The notes under the pieces: generated by a model
Database searches by the model: none
Told to the model about the DNA's origin: nothing
The model's input: the letters and a program-made list of their open reading frames with translations, nothing else
In this document: positions 46,682 to 58,800 of the stretch, in pieces
Numbering within the stretch: position 1 is the first letter of the stretch
How the letters are laid out: every line of letters starts with the position of its first letter
Program-made: the position numbers and the translations under genes
From: Plasmopara viticola
Lineage: Eukaryota; Oomycota; Peronosporomycetes; Peronosporales; Peronosporaceae
Reading direction: 5' to 3'
DNA: 64,000 nt
Assembly: GCA_001695595.3 (NCBI GenBank)
Contig: MBPM02000005.1
Span: forward strand, 1,426,001 to 1,490,000

Positions 46682-47080
46682 AGTTGATATTTAAATATTA
46701 GTTATATTATGTAAAATCACGTCACTCAAAACAATACATATATACATACCCAAGAGTCATGCAAATGCGTATACAAAGGAAAGACGACGTAGAGGAAGGC
46801 GCATTTCGATAACTTGTTCAGTGCTGCTTTAATTGACATAAAAATATTGCTTTCTTTGACGGAATTGCTCCTTCTATCATTGGGTAAAAACAGGGGGAAC
46901 CGGCAGTTTACGAAAGAGGGGTACCGGATGGGTAATGCTTTCTATTTATTGGTTGAAAAAACAGGGTGTTCATCAAAAAAAGCTAAATTGCTCCCATTGA
47001 TAGAATGAACTAATCTCATTGGCTAAAATCGAGGGGTACCGGCAGTTTACCAAAAGGGTACCAGCAGTTTAATGATTCCC
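46682..47080 (-). repeat. Right terminal inverted repeat of the Mutator-like element
   Basis: This is the inverted counterpart of 45259-45653, including both 138-base-spaced sub-repeats. Small indels separate the arms. Confidence 0.88.
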
Positions 47081-48336
47081 TAAGAAAGAAGTAACTGCTG
47101 ATGTGCTTGTTTTTATAAGCGATTACATTCGCAACCATTCCTCTTGAAATAACACGCTTTATGAAAACAGCGAAATAGAAAATCGTATCGTACAGTCGCT
47201 ACATTAAACTTGTCAAGCAATACTTCTGATTTCCAAATCACAACTGAATTCCAGTGAGCTGCTCCTTCTATACTGCAAACATTCTCGAGGCAGCGAATCA
47301 GGCAATGAACCACCTTACGCAATTTATACTGGGTGAAGGAATTATTTGATAAGGAGTAAAGCGAGGGTATCGTTAAGGTTCGACAGGGGTCCTTTGCAAT
47401 ACGAAAGGCGATAACGTTATATCTTTAAAGGTAAAAACCTGACTATAATGCCCAGGCATTTGAAGTCTTAAGATAGTTTCTTACATTTGCAGCCTTGCTT
47501 GGCTTAAAATTCATCAATTGTACGCAATTACTGCGTGCCTTAATAGAATTTCATGGTGATATTGATGATCTAGAAAACACAACACCAAGTACTACCTAAC
47601 AGCGTTTTCAGATACTGACAGAGCAAATTGTCCAGACACATGTTGGTCTGTCGCATGCTACATGTGTCGATGCTTAACCTTTTCGCAGGGCAACAGAGTC
47701 TGAGTATACTAATTGGCATTATTTTATGCAGAGGAAATTTGATCTTTTGCTTATGCACGAAAGTCCACACGCAATCGCTCGATATAGAGGTGCAAAAAGC
47801 TTTTGACCAAAACAACTTTTGCACCAAACACACTCATATTCATTATGCTTTTGTACGGAAAAAATATGCAGCAAACACACTCATATTCGTTATGCTTTCG
47901 TCCGAAAATAGTATGAGAGACTAGGCAGCTATTTTAATGTTATATACTTACAAAACAAATGTCAAAGAATATATTAAGTGAAAGCATTTCTGACAACGAA
48001 TATAATAAGGTTTTGATAGAAGGCCCACCGATTTCGCTATTTGGCCCACTTTTCTTCCGCATGAGTAAAATAGACGTCAAACACTATAAAGTTATAAATT
48101 TTTGGGAGCGAACCCCACACATTTTACCTAGTACGTGATTTCTTGCCTACGGAACCTCGTTCAAAGCACCCCGAAACATCCGATTGTGACATTGACATTG
48201 ACGATGTAATCAGCGTCCCCTCTAACCTATAAAATCCCACGTCCAAGGCGCATATTTTACTAGTACACCCACACGTTTGATGCGCAAGCGATGATTTATA
48301 CAATAGTTCGGAGGGACCTTGTATGTACATCGTTGA
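47081..48336. other. Non-coding stretch with a short tandem duplication
   Basis: No gene is seen. A 47-base unit is duplicated in tandem at 47825-47918 (listed separately). Confidence 0.5.
47825..47918 (+). repeat. Tandem duplication of a 47-bp unit
   Basis: Two adjacent units begin caaacacactcatattc at 47825 and 47872. They differ at a few positions, and the second unit's end is slightly worn. Confidence 0.85.
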
Positions 48337-48418
48337 CATCAACTTGTACATCAACTTGCACATCAACTTGTACATCAGCTTGTACATCAACTTGTACATC
48401 AACTTGTACATCAACTTG
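48337..48418. repeat. 12-bp minisatellite, about seven copies
   Basis: The unit catcaacttgta is repeated almost perfectly (variants cagcttgta and acttgca). Because 12 is a multiple of three, the minus strand reads as a Leu-Met-Tyr-Lys repeat without stops, which opens a spurious ORF continuing into the transposase remnant. Confidence 0.9.
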
Positions 48419-48624
48419 CGGCAGCTAAACCTTCCCATTTCTCGTATACTACAGCTGCGGGCCATCATCGCAAAGCATGCCTGCGCAGCTGCATCCACTT
48501 CTGCCAGAGATGCTGGCGGAGGGATCACGATCTGGGATGCTGCTGCGGGTGCTGTTGCCAATGCAGGTGCCCTGATGCTGTTGCCGATGACATGTTTGAA
48601 AGTATGTTTTTGCTGTTAGCACCT

Positions 48625-50506
48625 TCAACATTTGCGTCCACCTCTCGAATTCTCTCCCAGGGCATTCTCGAGGTGCACAAAGGCCGAAAGATCGCGCTGG
48701 GTGCTGTTGTTGTTGCGAGTACGATTGAGGGCGCCGGCGGGTCTTCCACGTCTACGTATGCGTGCAGGATCAAGGATTACATCCGATGGAACTGCCGCAA
48801 AATACTCCAAAAAATCTCGCTCGCGATGAGGTGATGATTCAAGCTCCTCGGTGATCCTCTTCACAATGGCCGTTCCTCGATCATCTAACGAAAGGACAAA
48901 TGCGGGCGCTGGTTTGCTCAAGTTTTAAGGGTTGTAACAACCACCAATGGCGATCGAAGTCTTCCATTTTTGAAAGTGGTCGAGAATACCGGAGTTAATG
49001 TCTGTAGGGATAGCCCATCGATGGTGAAAAGCTTGGCATGGTCGATTGACTGCATCAGGGTCGGCATGGATGTCAGGATTGGCGACAACGGCATCCGCGT
49101 TGACATTGGTGTTGATATCAGCATCATTTTTATTATCATCATCTGCCTCGTCATCAGCAGATGCATCATTTGCCTTAAATTTAGTTGTTGCCGCTCCCGT
49201 AAAGCGCCGCTTGTACTGCGCATAGCAATCTCGTATGCCTGCTACTGTGATGTCGTCGAATTTGCGTCCAAGTTGCAAATTGGATACAGCACTATTGCGA
49301 CGCCATTGATGCCGAATACCAGCTAGTTGCCTATGACATGCAAGGTGTAGAAGATCTTCCACTGTGAAAAGATCTGTCGACAATGTACCCAGCTATTTCT
49401 TCAGCGATGAGTGCGCCACTTCTTCCCGAGATGTCGTGATATGTCTGTAATGCCTGATGCCTAGCATGTAGCAGGGAATAAATGAATGTTTTCAAGGATT
49501 GAGCCAGGTATCCTCAACGTATCGCTCTGCGGCAAAATGGTACTTGTTTCGCATAGACTGAAGCTGTCTATTGTAAGCCTCCACCCAACACTTGAAGGCC
49601 TCTCTCTGTCTGGGAACATTCTGCGCGTATTCGTTTGTTGTATGTTATCTGCAAAGCAACCGAAGCGAGGCAGGGCATATACGGGCAAGGTTATTCGTTA
49701 GCGCAAGCTCACGATCTGTCACAAATATCGTTATTGTTGCCAATAATTTCAAAGTCCGTAAAGCCGTTAATGATGTGATCCATCGTCCAGGCACAATCTT
49801 CATCTCTCTCCTGTTGCTTGAAGCAGTAAGGAAACGTAAAAGTTTGACCCGTGGATGTCACGCCGACGATATGTAGCATGGCCACCTGAAATTTGTTGCT
49901 CTTGTATGTGGCGTCAACCAACCACACGCGACATGCTGAATACGCCTCGCATATCTCCTTTGCCGACGGTGCCACAATTAGCAGATTAGACAGGCGTTGT
50001 TTGTTGTCCAGCTGCGTAAAGTAGACTGTCGATGGAGCCCGATTGTCGAGTTAGGCCTTCAATGGTGTACACCCCGCAAGAAACTCGTATCTTGCGGCCT
50101 GTTTGGTGTTGTGAATATCGCGAGGCGTAATCGCAAAGTCCATGCTGGCGGCAATGCGAACGGATCTTGTGCCTCGCCTCAGCACCTCAGCTATCCCTTT
50201 GTTGCGCTGCTCTTCTGTAAATTTACGACCTGCACGGTATACCGGTACATTTAAAAAAAGGGTCGTGGTTGTGTTCTGCATCTTTGACCATCGTTGATGC
50301 GGTTTTTTGCGGACGATGTTGAGCGCCAACAGGCAGTTTGTATGCCCGCTGGTGCCGATAAGGCGTCGTGCGCCTGCGCGAAGGACTGTCAATCCTAGCC
50401 TAAGAGTCGATGATATGTCGCGTGCGCCTGGTCGCGGGAACGAACCCTCGAGCTGCGAGCTCGGCATCCACCGTCCTCCTGAGAGGAGTTCGAGACTTGA
50501 TATCAC
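48625..50506 (-). pseudogene. Frameshifted Mutator-like (MULE) transposase
   Basis: Minus-strand frames from 50506 down to 48625 together make most of a MULE transposase. The N-terminal region is at 50506-50051 (RKPHQRW-like block, KFTEEQRNKGI). The catalytic start is at about 49930-49800 (WLVDATYKSNKFQVAMLHIV, then FPYCFKQQERDEDCAWTMDHI), containing the first catalytic Asp. After a one-base frameshift near 49720 comes FVTDRELALTNNLAR, followed by FKCWVEAYN and NPxKHSFIPCYM. TTSREEVAHSSLKK lies near 49420. A tail near 48690 has RRRGRPAGALN. Several stops and shifts make it inactive. An Asn/Asp-rich stretch at about 49060-49160 is an expanded simple sequence inside the gene. No terminal inverted repeats matching the neighbouring element were found. 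Confidence 0.8.
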
Positions 50507-50841
50507 GACGGAGAATTAATTTTGTAGCCAATCAGAAGCCAGGACAGCCAATTAATTTATCTCATAAGTAAAATTTGGGGCCAAGTAGTGGGGCATCTTT
50601 CAAAATTTATGTAATAGTCACTTTTTTCAATATGAGCAAAAATATGAGGCTTGAAGCTTTTTCGACAGCAAGCCACCTGGCTACTCTTTGATGGCGTTTA
50701 CGTAATTGAAAAAATATCTTAACCTATAGACGTAAGACGGCATGTAGCCTGTGAAGGCATGTGCGGTGTTATTGAATGCCGAACGAACAAGAAGCATGCT
50801 GCTTTATCGTCTTGGAGCATCCACTCACGCAGTGCGGAACG
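50507..50841. other. Non-coding stretch
   Basis: I see nothing here apart from possible worn transposon end sequence. Confidence 0.45.
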
Positions 50842-50856
50842 CTTCTTTGACAATGC

Positions 50857-50917
50857 TACACTTGATACTACACTTGATACTACACTTGATCTTAGCCAAA
50901 AGGCCGAGAAGGTACTA
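50857..50917 (-). pseudogene. Retroposed U2 snRNA 5' fragment with internal triplication
   Basis: On the minus strand the insert reads ccttctcggccttttggc followed by taagatcaagtgtagtatc, the near-universal 5' end of U2 snRNA including the branch-point recognition segment. It then breaks off. The 12-base segment atcaagtgtagt is present three times in tandem. The insert is flanked by direct 15-base repeats cttctttgacaatgc (50842-50856 and 50918-50932), a target-site duplication. The 61-base piece therefore entered as a reverse-transcribed copy. It lacks the Sm site and the 3' stem-loops, so it is not a working snRNA. Confidence 0.88.
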
Positions 50918-50932
50918 CTTCTTTGACAATGC

Positions 50933-52803
50933 GAATTACTTGTTTAGTCTAAACATTAGTCTGCAGACAATCCACTTTGATAGTACAGCATGGTTGTATG
51001 CCGCGGCACTCGTACACAAAACGATTCTTTGCTCCTACTTCATGAGCATGAAGATACGCAAGAATTGCTTTCATCCGCCAATTTTGTTAAAGTCAGCTAT
51101 CTGCAGCCTAACAACCACTATTGGAGCGCTAGGACGGAGTAATTACGTCATGATATTAAATTTATCGCGTCTGCCGAACTGGCAGCCGCGATGCAATCGA
51201 CCCTAATGTCTATTCCGAAACAAGAGGCGCACTTAATATCGTCTTCGTGCTCTGTGGCTTTTGACAGCAAACGCCGTTTTCCGGGACGTCAGGTACGGTT
51301 TATATTCTGATTAAATTTGTAACATACGACGAACGTTTGCTCCGTGAAGAGTGAAAGAGAGACAGCCATGTGCTGTGGAAGCTGAGAAGATGGTGTAAAT
51401 CACGTAAATCTTAAAAAGGAACCTCAGGTACAGCGGTCGTAGCAGGTTTATTTCGAGCTCGGCACTGAGAAAAAGGCACATGTTCAGCGAGGTTGACCTA
51501 TCATTTTTTAACGAAAACATGCCGCTAGCTCTATGATTTCTTTTAAAACTTAAAAATCAATACGAGTAGCGGATCGCTGTCTGCCTGACAGCAAGAGTTA
51601 GTCTATGTCCTGATGTCAACATATAGCTGTTTTTTTCTCTTTTTGAGTTCAAACCACCACCCAGTTCAAAAAAATATTCAGCATAGTAACTCATGCAGAT
51701 GTTCATTGAGCAGTATTTCAAAGACTAAGTGATGCTTTGGTCATCACATCACTTACGTCATACAATATTATCATACCACCAGTAAGTGTGACACACACTG
51801 TGTGTAATGTAATTTGGTGAGCTCCTCCTTCAAGAATTTGAATTCTTCAATGCATACAAATCAATAAACTTAAAAGTCCTCCCAAGCAGCCTCACAGCAC
51901 ATTTTAACAAAGACTTAAATAATTTGGCAATTTTGTGATGTACTGTCAAGGTCTGAGTCCAACATTATCCTCCAGATAAGATTACAGTGTCCGAAGAACC
52001 ATACATCATCCCGGCATAAGCACCCTATGCCGTCAGATGACATTTCGATTGCCCGAAGGACAAACTTGCGCCATGCGCGTCGACCGCTCTTTGTTCAAAG
52101 TAAGCAAAGGCCACGTTTCATGGCCGATGACGAGCCTCTTACATTGACATCAGAAGGTGAGCGTTTTCTTGACGATTCTGAGCTTAAATCGTGAGTCTGC
52201 GGCTCGTGTCACCAAGCAGAATATCTTACAGAGGCTCTCAAATGATGCCATACATAGTATTGTTCACCTAATCAGCAAACTCGCAAGACTGTGTGTCCCT
52301 TAACAGATTTTTGCAAGACCATAGTATTACTCCACGAGTCCCGTTGTTGATCTCCGATAATTATTTTGCCGGGGGATTCGATGGCCCACGATCTGCTAGG
52401 CACACGAATCAAAGGAGCAGTCACAGCGGAATAATTCTCCCGGTAAGCTGGTTGTAATAAACCAAGAAACTACGTCGGGCACATTAGGACTTCCGACTGA
52501 ATAAAAGCTCAGTGTAGGAATCAATGAGCCCTAAGAGCGGGGTTATTAGTATCACAAAATTGGCTTATGCAAATTGCCGTGGCGGAGTCTCGGTGGCGAG
52601 ACAAATGCGAACATTTTCGGTGATAGTTACGCCTGATGTATCATCTAAGGTTGCCAAATGCTCAAGCGGTATGTATTGATTTCCAAGAAAGTGTGCTCTC
52701 ACTGCTCGCTCTATGCAACTGCTTCCGCGAAGTCAACGTACGAATGTGGCGGTAACCTCGCTTTGACATAAACCTCGCCGTTTCCTGCTAACGAACTGTC
52801 GTC
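50933..52803. other. Non-coding stretch
   Basis: I see no supportable gene. Confidence 0.5.
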
Positions 52804-53013
52804 CTACAGCCTATCTCCAACAGCAATACCTTCGTTAGCATTGTTTCTACATGGACCTTGAGATGAGTTATGCTCGTCTGGAACTTTAGCGGCGAGAGGC
52901 GCTACCATAATTATGACGCTGATCACTATTATCGAAAGTGCTGTCCTGCTGATGTGGCTCAAACTTTCAGACGTTACCGAGGGAGAGATACCACAAATAC
53001 CAATTTTGACCAT
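52804..53013 (-). CDS. Possible small membrane or secreted peptide
   Basis: This ATG-started ORF of 69 codons has a hydrophobic segment (LSIIVISVIIMVAPLAA, residues 26-42) ending in a plausible signal-peptidase site, then a short polar tail with one Cys and an NSS sequon. The hydrophobic part starts later than in a normal signal peptide, so a signal anchor or a chance ORF is equally possible. There is no paralogue or promoter motif. Confidence 0.2.
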   Translation of the reverse strand: MVKIGICGISPSVTSESLSHISRTALSIIVISVIIMVAPLAAKVPDEHNSSQGPCRNNANEGIAVGDRL

Positions 53014-55550
53014 GAAAATAGCGTGGCGCGATCAAGTATATAATGCTCAGGGGCTCTTTCTTCATTAATATGGTGAGAATATTAATCAGCTTCTTGCGGC
53101 ACTCTAAATGCTCTTCACCTCATTATACTCACGACCAACGTCCGGCATACGTAACCCAGGAGCTGGCGAGACGTGATGTCAACAACCTCGATATCTTCTC
53201 TAGGAAAATCGCTGGGTACCTCAGCTTCAAGTGCTCCGTGTAATTTTGCCCAGACTTTTGGGTCTAGATTGCGAAGCATCCCTTCAGGAGCAGGTTGCTC
53301 GAATTAAAGCTCTTGAGACAGAGGTTGTGGCACCCCATAAATAGGACTATTTTGGGTCTAGCTAATGGATCGGCCACGCGTGGCTGCGCCCTGGTGTCAC
53401 CATTTTTGCGTTGACATTTTCTAAGTTGCAATAAGACTAAAGTAAGCCAGGATAGTGCACGAGGTGTGTTTGCAAATTGTGTCGAACTAACGCACGCATA
53501 CGCTGAACCTCCTTTCACTGTAATCTTATAAAGTGCAGTCGTACTTTAAAAATGATGCCTTTGTTGATAATTTCATGCATTTGATAGCTTAAAATCTTCA
53601 ATTTGGAAGTTTAGTTTGCTATTCGGTCGTGTGATCTTCTTCAAACATTTTGCCCTTCAAGCTTTGTGTATGTGTTTTCAGCTCATAGAAGTCTTCAGCA
53701 TGCTTGTGCATTGTAGGACAAATAAAGACAGCAAAGCGCTTAGCTAAGTTCCTTCCTTGGATCTAAACGACGCAAAGTAATGGCACTAAAGCAGTTCGAA
53801 GGTCCACTGACTCATTCTCGTAAAGTAGTGTGTAGCCTTGAGGCATGTTAAACAAGTAGGAAAGTGCTACTTTAGAGCTTTGGTATATCCGCGTACTAAT
53901 TGCGCAACGCGACTTCGGCGCAATTGACTCACTCTTCCTGATGATCGCTCGGCGGAGTACAATAAGTAAAATCGTCAAATATGAGCCCATAAGGTGGGTT
54001 TTTGGTCCAAAGGAAGATACTTTGTTAGTGAACGACGTCGAGAAACACGACGGAAGAGTAGCGCAGCTGTTTCGACAATGTCGACTGTGTGCGGTACAGC
54101 CGCTACAAGAGCTATCTTGTAATAGTACTAGGGCTACACGTCAAATGATTTTTGGCAGGACGAATACAATTTCGAATCAATAAATTGCGAACCGAGCAAG
54201 GACACCGGCAAGCTTACTAGCAGCGCTGCCGCATTTTAAAAGAGTTTCATATAGTTGTAGACTTCATATGTGCGCACGTATGTGCAGACACACTTGTACA
54301 GCGTAGGTCACCAATAAAGGGTGCCTAGCAAGCTTCTGAAGGCTAAGCGCTGATTTATATACCTCGATAAGAACACGATATTCTAATTCTCCTACATGTG
54401 GAGTTTTACCTTAGTAACATAGCAGTCCGAGAGCTGTCGTATGCTCAATCACACTTACACCATCTTGCCTCACACCTTAAATGTGTCTATGTCATCTTGC
54501 AAATACGTGCCACGGATTATTTTCGATACAGAAAAGGCCACAGTTGTGGCGTGAGATAGATGATAGTATGGGCGTCTATTACCCAAAGAATTTGCTTTTA
54601 TTCGGAATACACGTCACCATAGATGTACGATCTGCAATGCACAAAGGCATCCCGGCCATTTTCTGCAAAGAGTGCTGTGAAGTTGTCGTAATGCGAGGTG
54701 ACGCGTGATACGTATAGAATACAAACTGTTTAAAATCTATTGTGCGCCCTGAGCTTGATGAGAGTACACCGAATTGCATATACGGACAAATCAGATCTTC
54801 TTGGAAGTCAAACTCAAAATTGATCACCAAGTCCGGCCCCTCGGCAGCAGCGGGGTGCCGAAAACAAGATTTGACGCATCATTGATAGCACTAAACAATC
54901 ATAAGGCATGACTTTTTAAAAGGTATTTATCATATTTGCGAAATGTCTTTTAGTGCTGGATTTTAAAACTTGTTTCGTATCTTTTCCACGGTCATACATT
55001 AGTCCAGACACTTCTACAAATTTTTCAGAAGTGTCTCGATTATTGACTATTGTCCGAAAAACGTGCGCTTTGACTAAGCAACCTTAAAATGTAATTTCTT
55101 TTTACTTTTGGATGCATTTATCTACTTAAGTGCAGAGTTTTTTTAGGCACAAGGTCTTAGTCACTGTTCGCAACAGGACACTACAACTTTTCTTGTCCGT
55201 CATACGCCGTTAGCGGGATTCAGAATACTTTTACAAGCCTTGAACACTAAATTACGTGCCAATCCAAGCTCTGACTTTTGTCTTTGACACGATCAGTGTT
55301 CATCTCTGGCATTTGTCAGCCCAGGGTTCGTGATTTCTATAATCATGCCACAAGTCATACTTTGCACCCAGATTCGAATCAAACAGATCCGGCTCTTTAG
55401 ATGTCAAAAATTTTTACAACCAGATCCTTCAATACAACATTTCGTTACGCTAACGAGGGCATCTAGAGGTAGAGATGCTCGTAGAGCCGCAGCATATGGC
55501 TAAATCCTGTCATTAAAAAGTTAAACGTATTAATCTACAGCCGAGAGCTG
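53014..55550. other. Non-coding stretch
   Basis: I see no supportable gene. Short ORFs (for example 54579-54830 minus) lack features. Confidence 0.45.
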
Positions 55551-55842
55551 CTAAAGACAGTCTGTAGTCTTCCAAAACCTAAAGCAACTAATGAAGCACA
55601 AATTAAGAGCACAGCCGGTCTTATAGATGTTGGGGCTTTTAAAGATAGACATAAAATCAATATTTGAGGTCTGTTCTTTGCCATCATGCGCCAAACGGGT
55701 GCTGCCGTCATCTTGTGGTATTCACGACGACGGACAGGCCAAAACGCTTCGAGTCTCTGAAAATTGGCAGGGAAACCCCATCGTAAATGGCGGTCGTCAG
55801 CACTGTTAAAACAACGATATATAGTCCGGCGGCTCGCATCAT
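55551..55842 (-). pseudogene. Possible frameshifted secreted effector-like gene
   Basis: Two adjacent ATGs (55842 and 55839) open into a typical signal peptide (MRAAGLYIVVLTVLTTA, residues 1-17 from the second ATG, then IYDGVS). The frame stops at 55708-55710 after 44 codons. In the next frame sequence stays open from about 55718 to the stop ending at 55551, and includes RLAHDGKEQ about 47 residues from the start. An RXLR motif followed by an acidic dEER-like motif is expected at that place in oomycete host-translocated effectors. Neither motif is canonical here. The reading as a broken RXLR-type gene is inference. A short non-effector secreted peptide is the alternative. Confidence 0.3.
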
Positions 55843-58800
55843 CGATGTAATCGAAATCGTAACCTCAAATAAGCTGAAAGTTTCCCTGCACAAGCTGCTT
55901 GAATGCTAAGTTCAGGTTTTATTGCGACTTTCGCGTCTACCTTAGGCAACGCCGGGTGCACACGAGACACCACCGTGAAGGCCGGGCGCTGTCCACTTAT
56001 AACGACGTTGGCTTATCGAAGTGAGTCTTACTGACTATACTAAAAAGCATAGTATGCAATTCCTGCACAAATAAATTCACTTACCACCGCCTGCTTCTTA
56101 TTACCACCAAACTTCAACTATGTTAGCATATGTCAACAACAGGTAATGTGATTTAAATAGTCAGACAAATAGGGTCAACTATGTGCTTGGGAACACTTTG
56201 CGCAATATGCTCTAGGTCGCCAAATTTGTAATTATAATAATTGCTTGCTTTAAAAAAATGCAGTTGAGGCATCGATGAGCTTTACACCTTTTGAAAAAAA
56301 AAACGGCCAGAACCAATGAGTTTCATTAACCTGTGGATTAAAATACCGCTGACATATAGACGGGAGAAGGCTTGAAAAACATTTTGCTCCCGTGTCTTTT
56401 ATTTAAGATAGATCTTCATCATATTAATAACCTGACTTTGCAAAAAAGTGGGCGATAGTCATCAGGATACCAAGGAGCAGCATTGCGTTCGCCAAAGACA
56501 CTTATTAGGACTATTAGCCAAACATGAAATCGATAGATCAAACATTGAATATATAAGAATTGGGCTTTATAAGATACAAAAAACTGCTCTTCTGTATTAT
56601 AAGGGTATTTTTGCGATCAAAAGTTAGCAATTTACATAAGATTCGCTTCGGACCTGGATCGGTATGGATTGGTGACTTTCTCTAAATATATATTTTTTAA
56701 ATTACAAGCCTTTTTGTGTGGAACGTTCCAATTTGTCGGGACTCTGGGTCCCAGGGTATTTTATACCTCTTTAAGTCGTTGTACCCGCGCCCGACCATGT
56801 TAGGTGCGTACAAATGCCCATACCGTGCCAACTAGGCTGAGGGCCCAGAATAATTGAGCTAAGCGCTTGAACATATAGACAATGCTAGAGCCCACGACAA
56901 AGGAAAGAACTTTCTTTGTGCAGTTCGAAAACCTCACAGTGACACGCGCGGCAATCAATCCAGCTGTGAAGCATGTGACAACAATAATTAAAAACGTCCA
57001 TCTTCCCCCAAGAGCCTCAATTGTCCGAGGACTTCGGAGCATGTCCACGTGAATCGAGCGCAAACGCAATTTCAAACACTTATAACATGTCGGTCATGAG
57101 GTGCAATTTCCTTTTAATGAGGCGCACTGTCGAGGGGGAGCAGCTCCCACCACCATTCTTGACCGCACCTTGACGTAAACCGCGAAATGAAGTGGATGTG
57201 CTATTGCGAGGTCAGCATCTTCTCGTGAATTAGAATAAGTAGTTGGGTTTTCAGAACCCACCGAGACGTTTGACCGGCTTCGGCGAAATTATCCCCGACC
57301 GTTGCGATGTAAGAATAGAGGCAACAGGAATATCGCAAAAAGTTGCGGTCCTTCGGTCGTATCTTGGGATATGACGATTTTTTGCTCGACGCCTATGCTT
57401 TCAGAGCCTGCCACTATGCCAAAACCTAGACATATCCGTGGCAAGTTATGTCCAAACCACTGATAAGAGTTAAGAAACTTCAAGCGCTTTATCCAACGTG
57501 GTTTTGGTGTGGGTTTCAGCACCTCGAAGATTCAAACAATTAAAGAATATTTGCTTCGAGCAACATTGATGTGGTTACAATGCAACGTAGCATATGAGAG
57601 TGTACGCCTCTTTGTTTGCTAACTGCTTATGACGTTGCGTAATATTTTATGCACGTTGCTGAAAGAAAGTGTATGATCGCGCTGAAGCAGTGACTCCTTT
57701 TGAATCAAAAAATTTTCGCACACGCAATGCAAGAAACTAGCTTCGGGCCTCGCGCATTCGAGGCTTGTACTTTTCGGATCGATGTTCCGCATTGAACGAC
57801 TGATGCCCATCTAAAATCTAATTTTGCTTCTCATCGTACCTGTTACATAATATGTGTGAGCCTCCGATCAATTATTCAGAGGCTCGCGCCAGTACGCGAC
57901 GGCGAGCGAGTCGCAAAGCCCACAGCTGACTGCAATTTCGGTTTTTGGACCCACCCCTAAATTCATCCTAGAATTTTGTCTAGACTTTACTGCCTCCTTC
58001 CTGATTTTTAATGCTGTTGGCATCATCAACCAGGTCATTCCAAGGCCATGGCCCCTAGAATTCAGAGTGTGTTACGAACGTGTCTTTTAACAACTGAATA
58101 ATATGACGCTGAGTCAAATGCCTTAAGGGCGTGCTCTCATCTGATCAAACCGTTTTGAAAACGTTTTTGCCGAGTTAAGACTTCTTTTACCATAGCGGGC
58201 GATAAGGCAGGCAAAGTGGCAAGCGAGCATTCGCCGGAGCGCCTCCGGCATTTCTAACCACTTTCGTCCCTCAAAAATGGAGCTGTTTGTTGATCACCCG
58301 GGGGCAGGTGCACATTCACCGCCATGTATAAGCGGAAGGCGCTTTTATATCGACCTTCGCCGGAACAATTTTTTTGCAGGCGAACTTGACGTCTATGGCC
58401 CACGCGCGGTCTTTTCTTGCTCCAAAAAAGTTTTTTGCTATAGGCGATGCTTTCGGCACATAGGTCAATTATGGCGCAGAAGCACCTTTGGATGCCAAAA
58501 CAACTTGCTTCGTTGCTGTCTTGATTTCCGTTAAACGTCTCAGCCGACTGACAGCGCATTTTGCTGTCGAATTGGTGATAAATAATAGCAAATAATTTCA
58601 AGTCGTATTCGCAAAGGATGCAAAAGGGCGCACAAAAATTCAAGTTATTGTGTTACAAGCTTTTTATCCATTAAAAGCTTATAAGAAAGAGACTTTTGTT
58701 GCAAGACAGTCACCTTATTGGCATTCATACCGGTTTGCGTTCAGTGAGTTTTGGCTGCTTATAAGCTTATTTATGGATAGAGTCAAAGCATCAATATTGC

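Larger units (their letters stand above)
45259..47080. mobile_element. Mutator-like element with long terminal inverted repeats
   Basis: This 1.8-kb element is bounded by GGGAATC at 45259 and its complement ending at 47080. The outer roughly 395 bases of each end are inverted copies of each other with few differences. The inner part holds a minus-strand remnant of a transposase C-terminus, whose stop codon falls at the inner edge of the left repeat, as in Mutator-like elements. The flanking bases (ttaaaaaat before, taagaaaga after) do not form a convincing 9-bp target duplication. The N-terminal transposase region is missing, so the element is defective. Confidence 0.85.

Noticed and set aside
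48124..48561. Minus-strand ORF with Leu-Met-Tyr-Lys repeats
   Set aside because: It is opened by the 12-bp minisatellite and is not a conserved protein.
56800..57075. Minus-strand 91-codon frame with two hydrophobic segments
   Set aside because: It starts with TTG, lacks an early ATG and has no paralogue; kept only as a comment.
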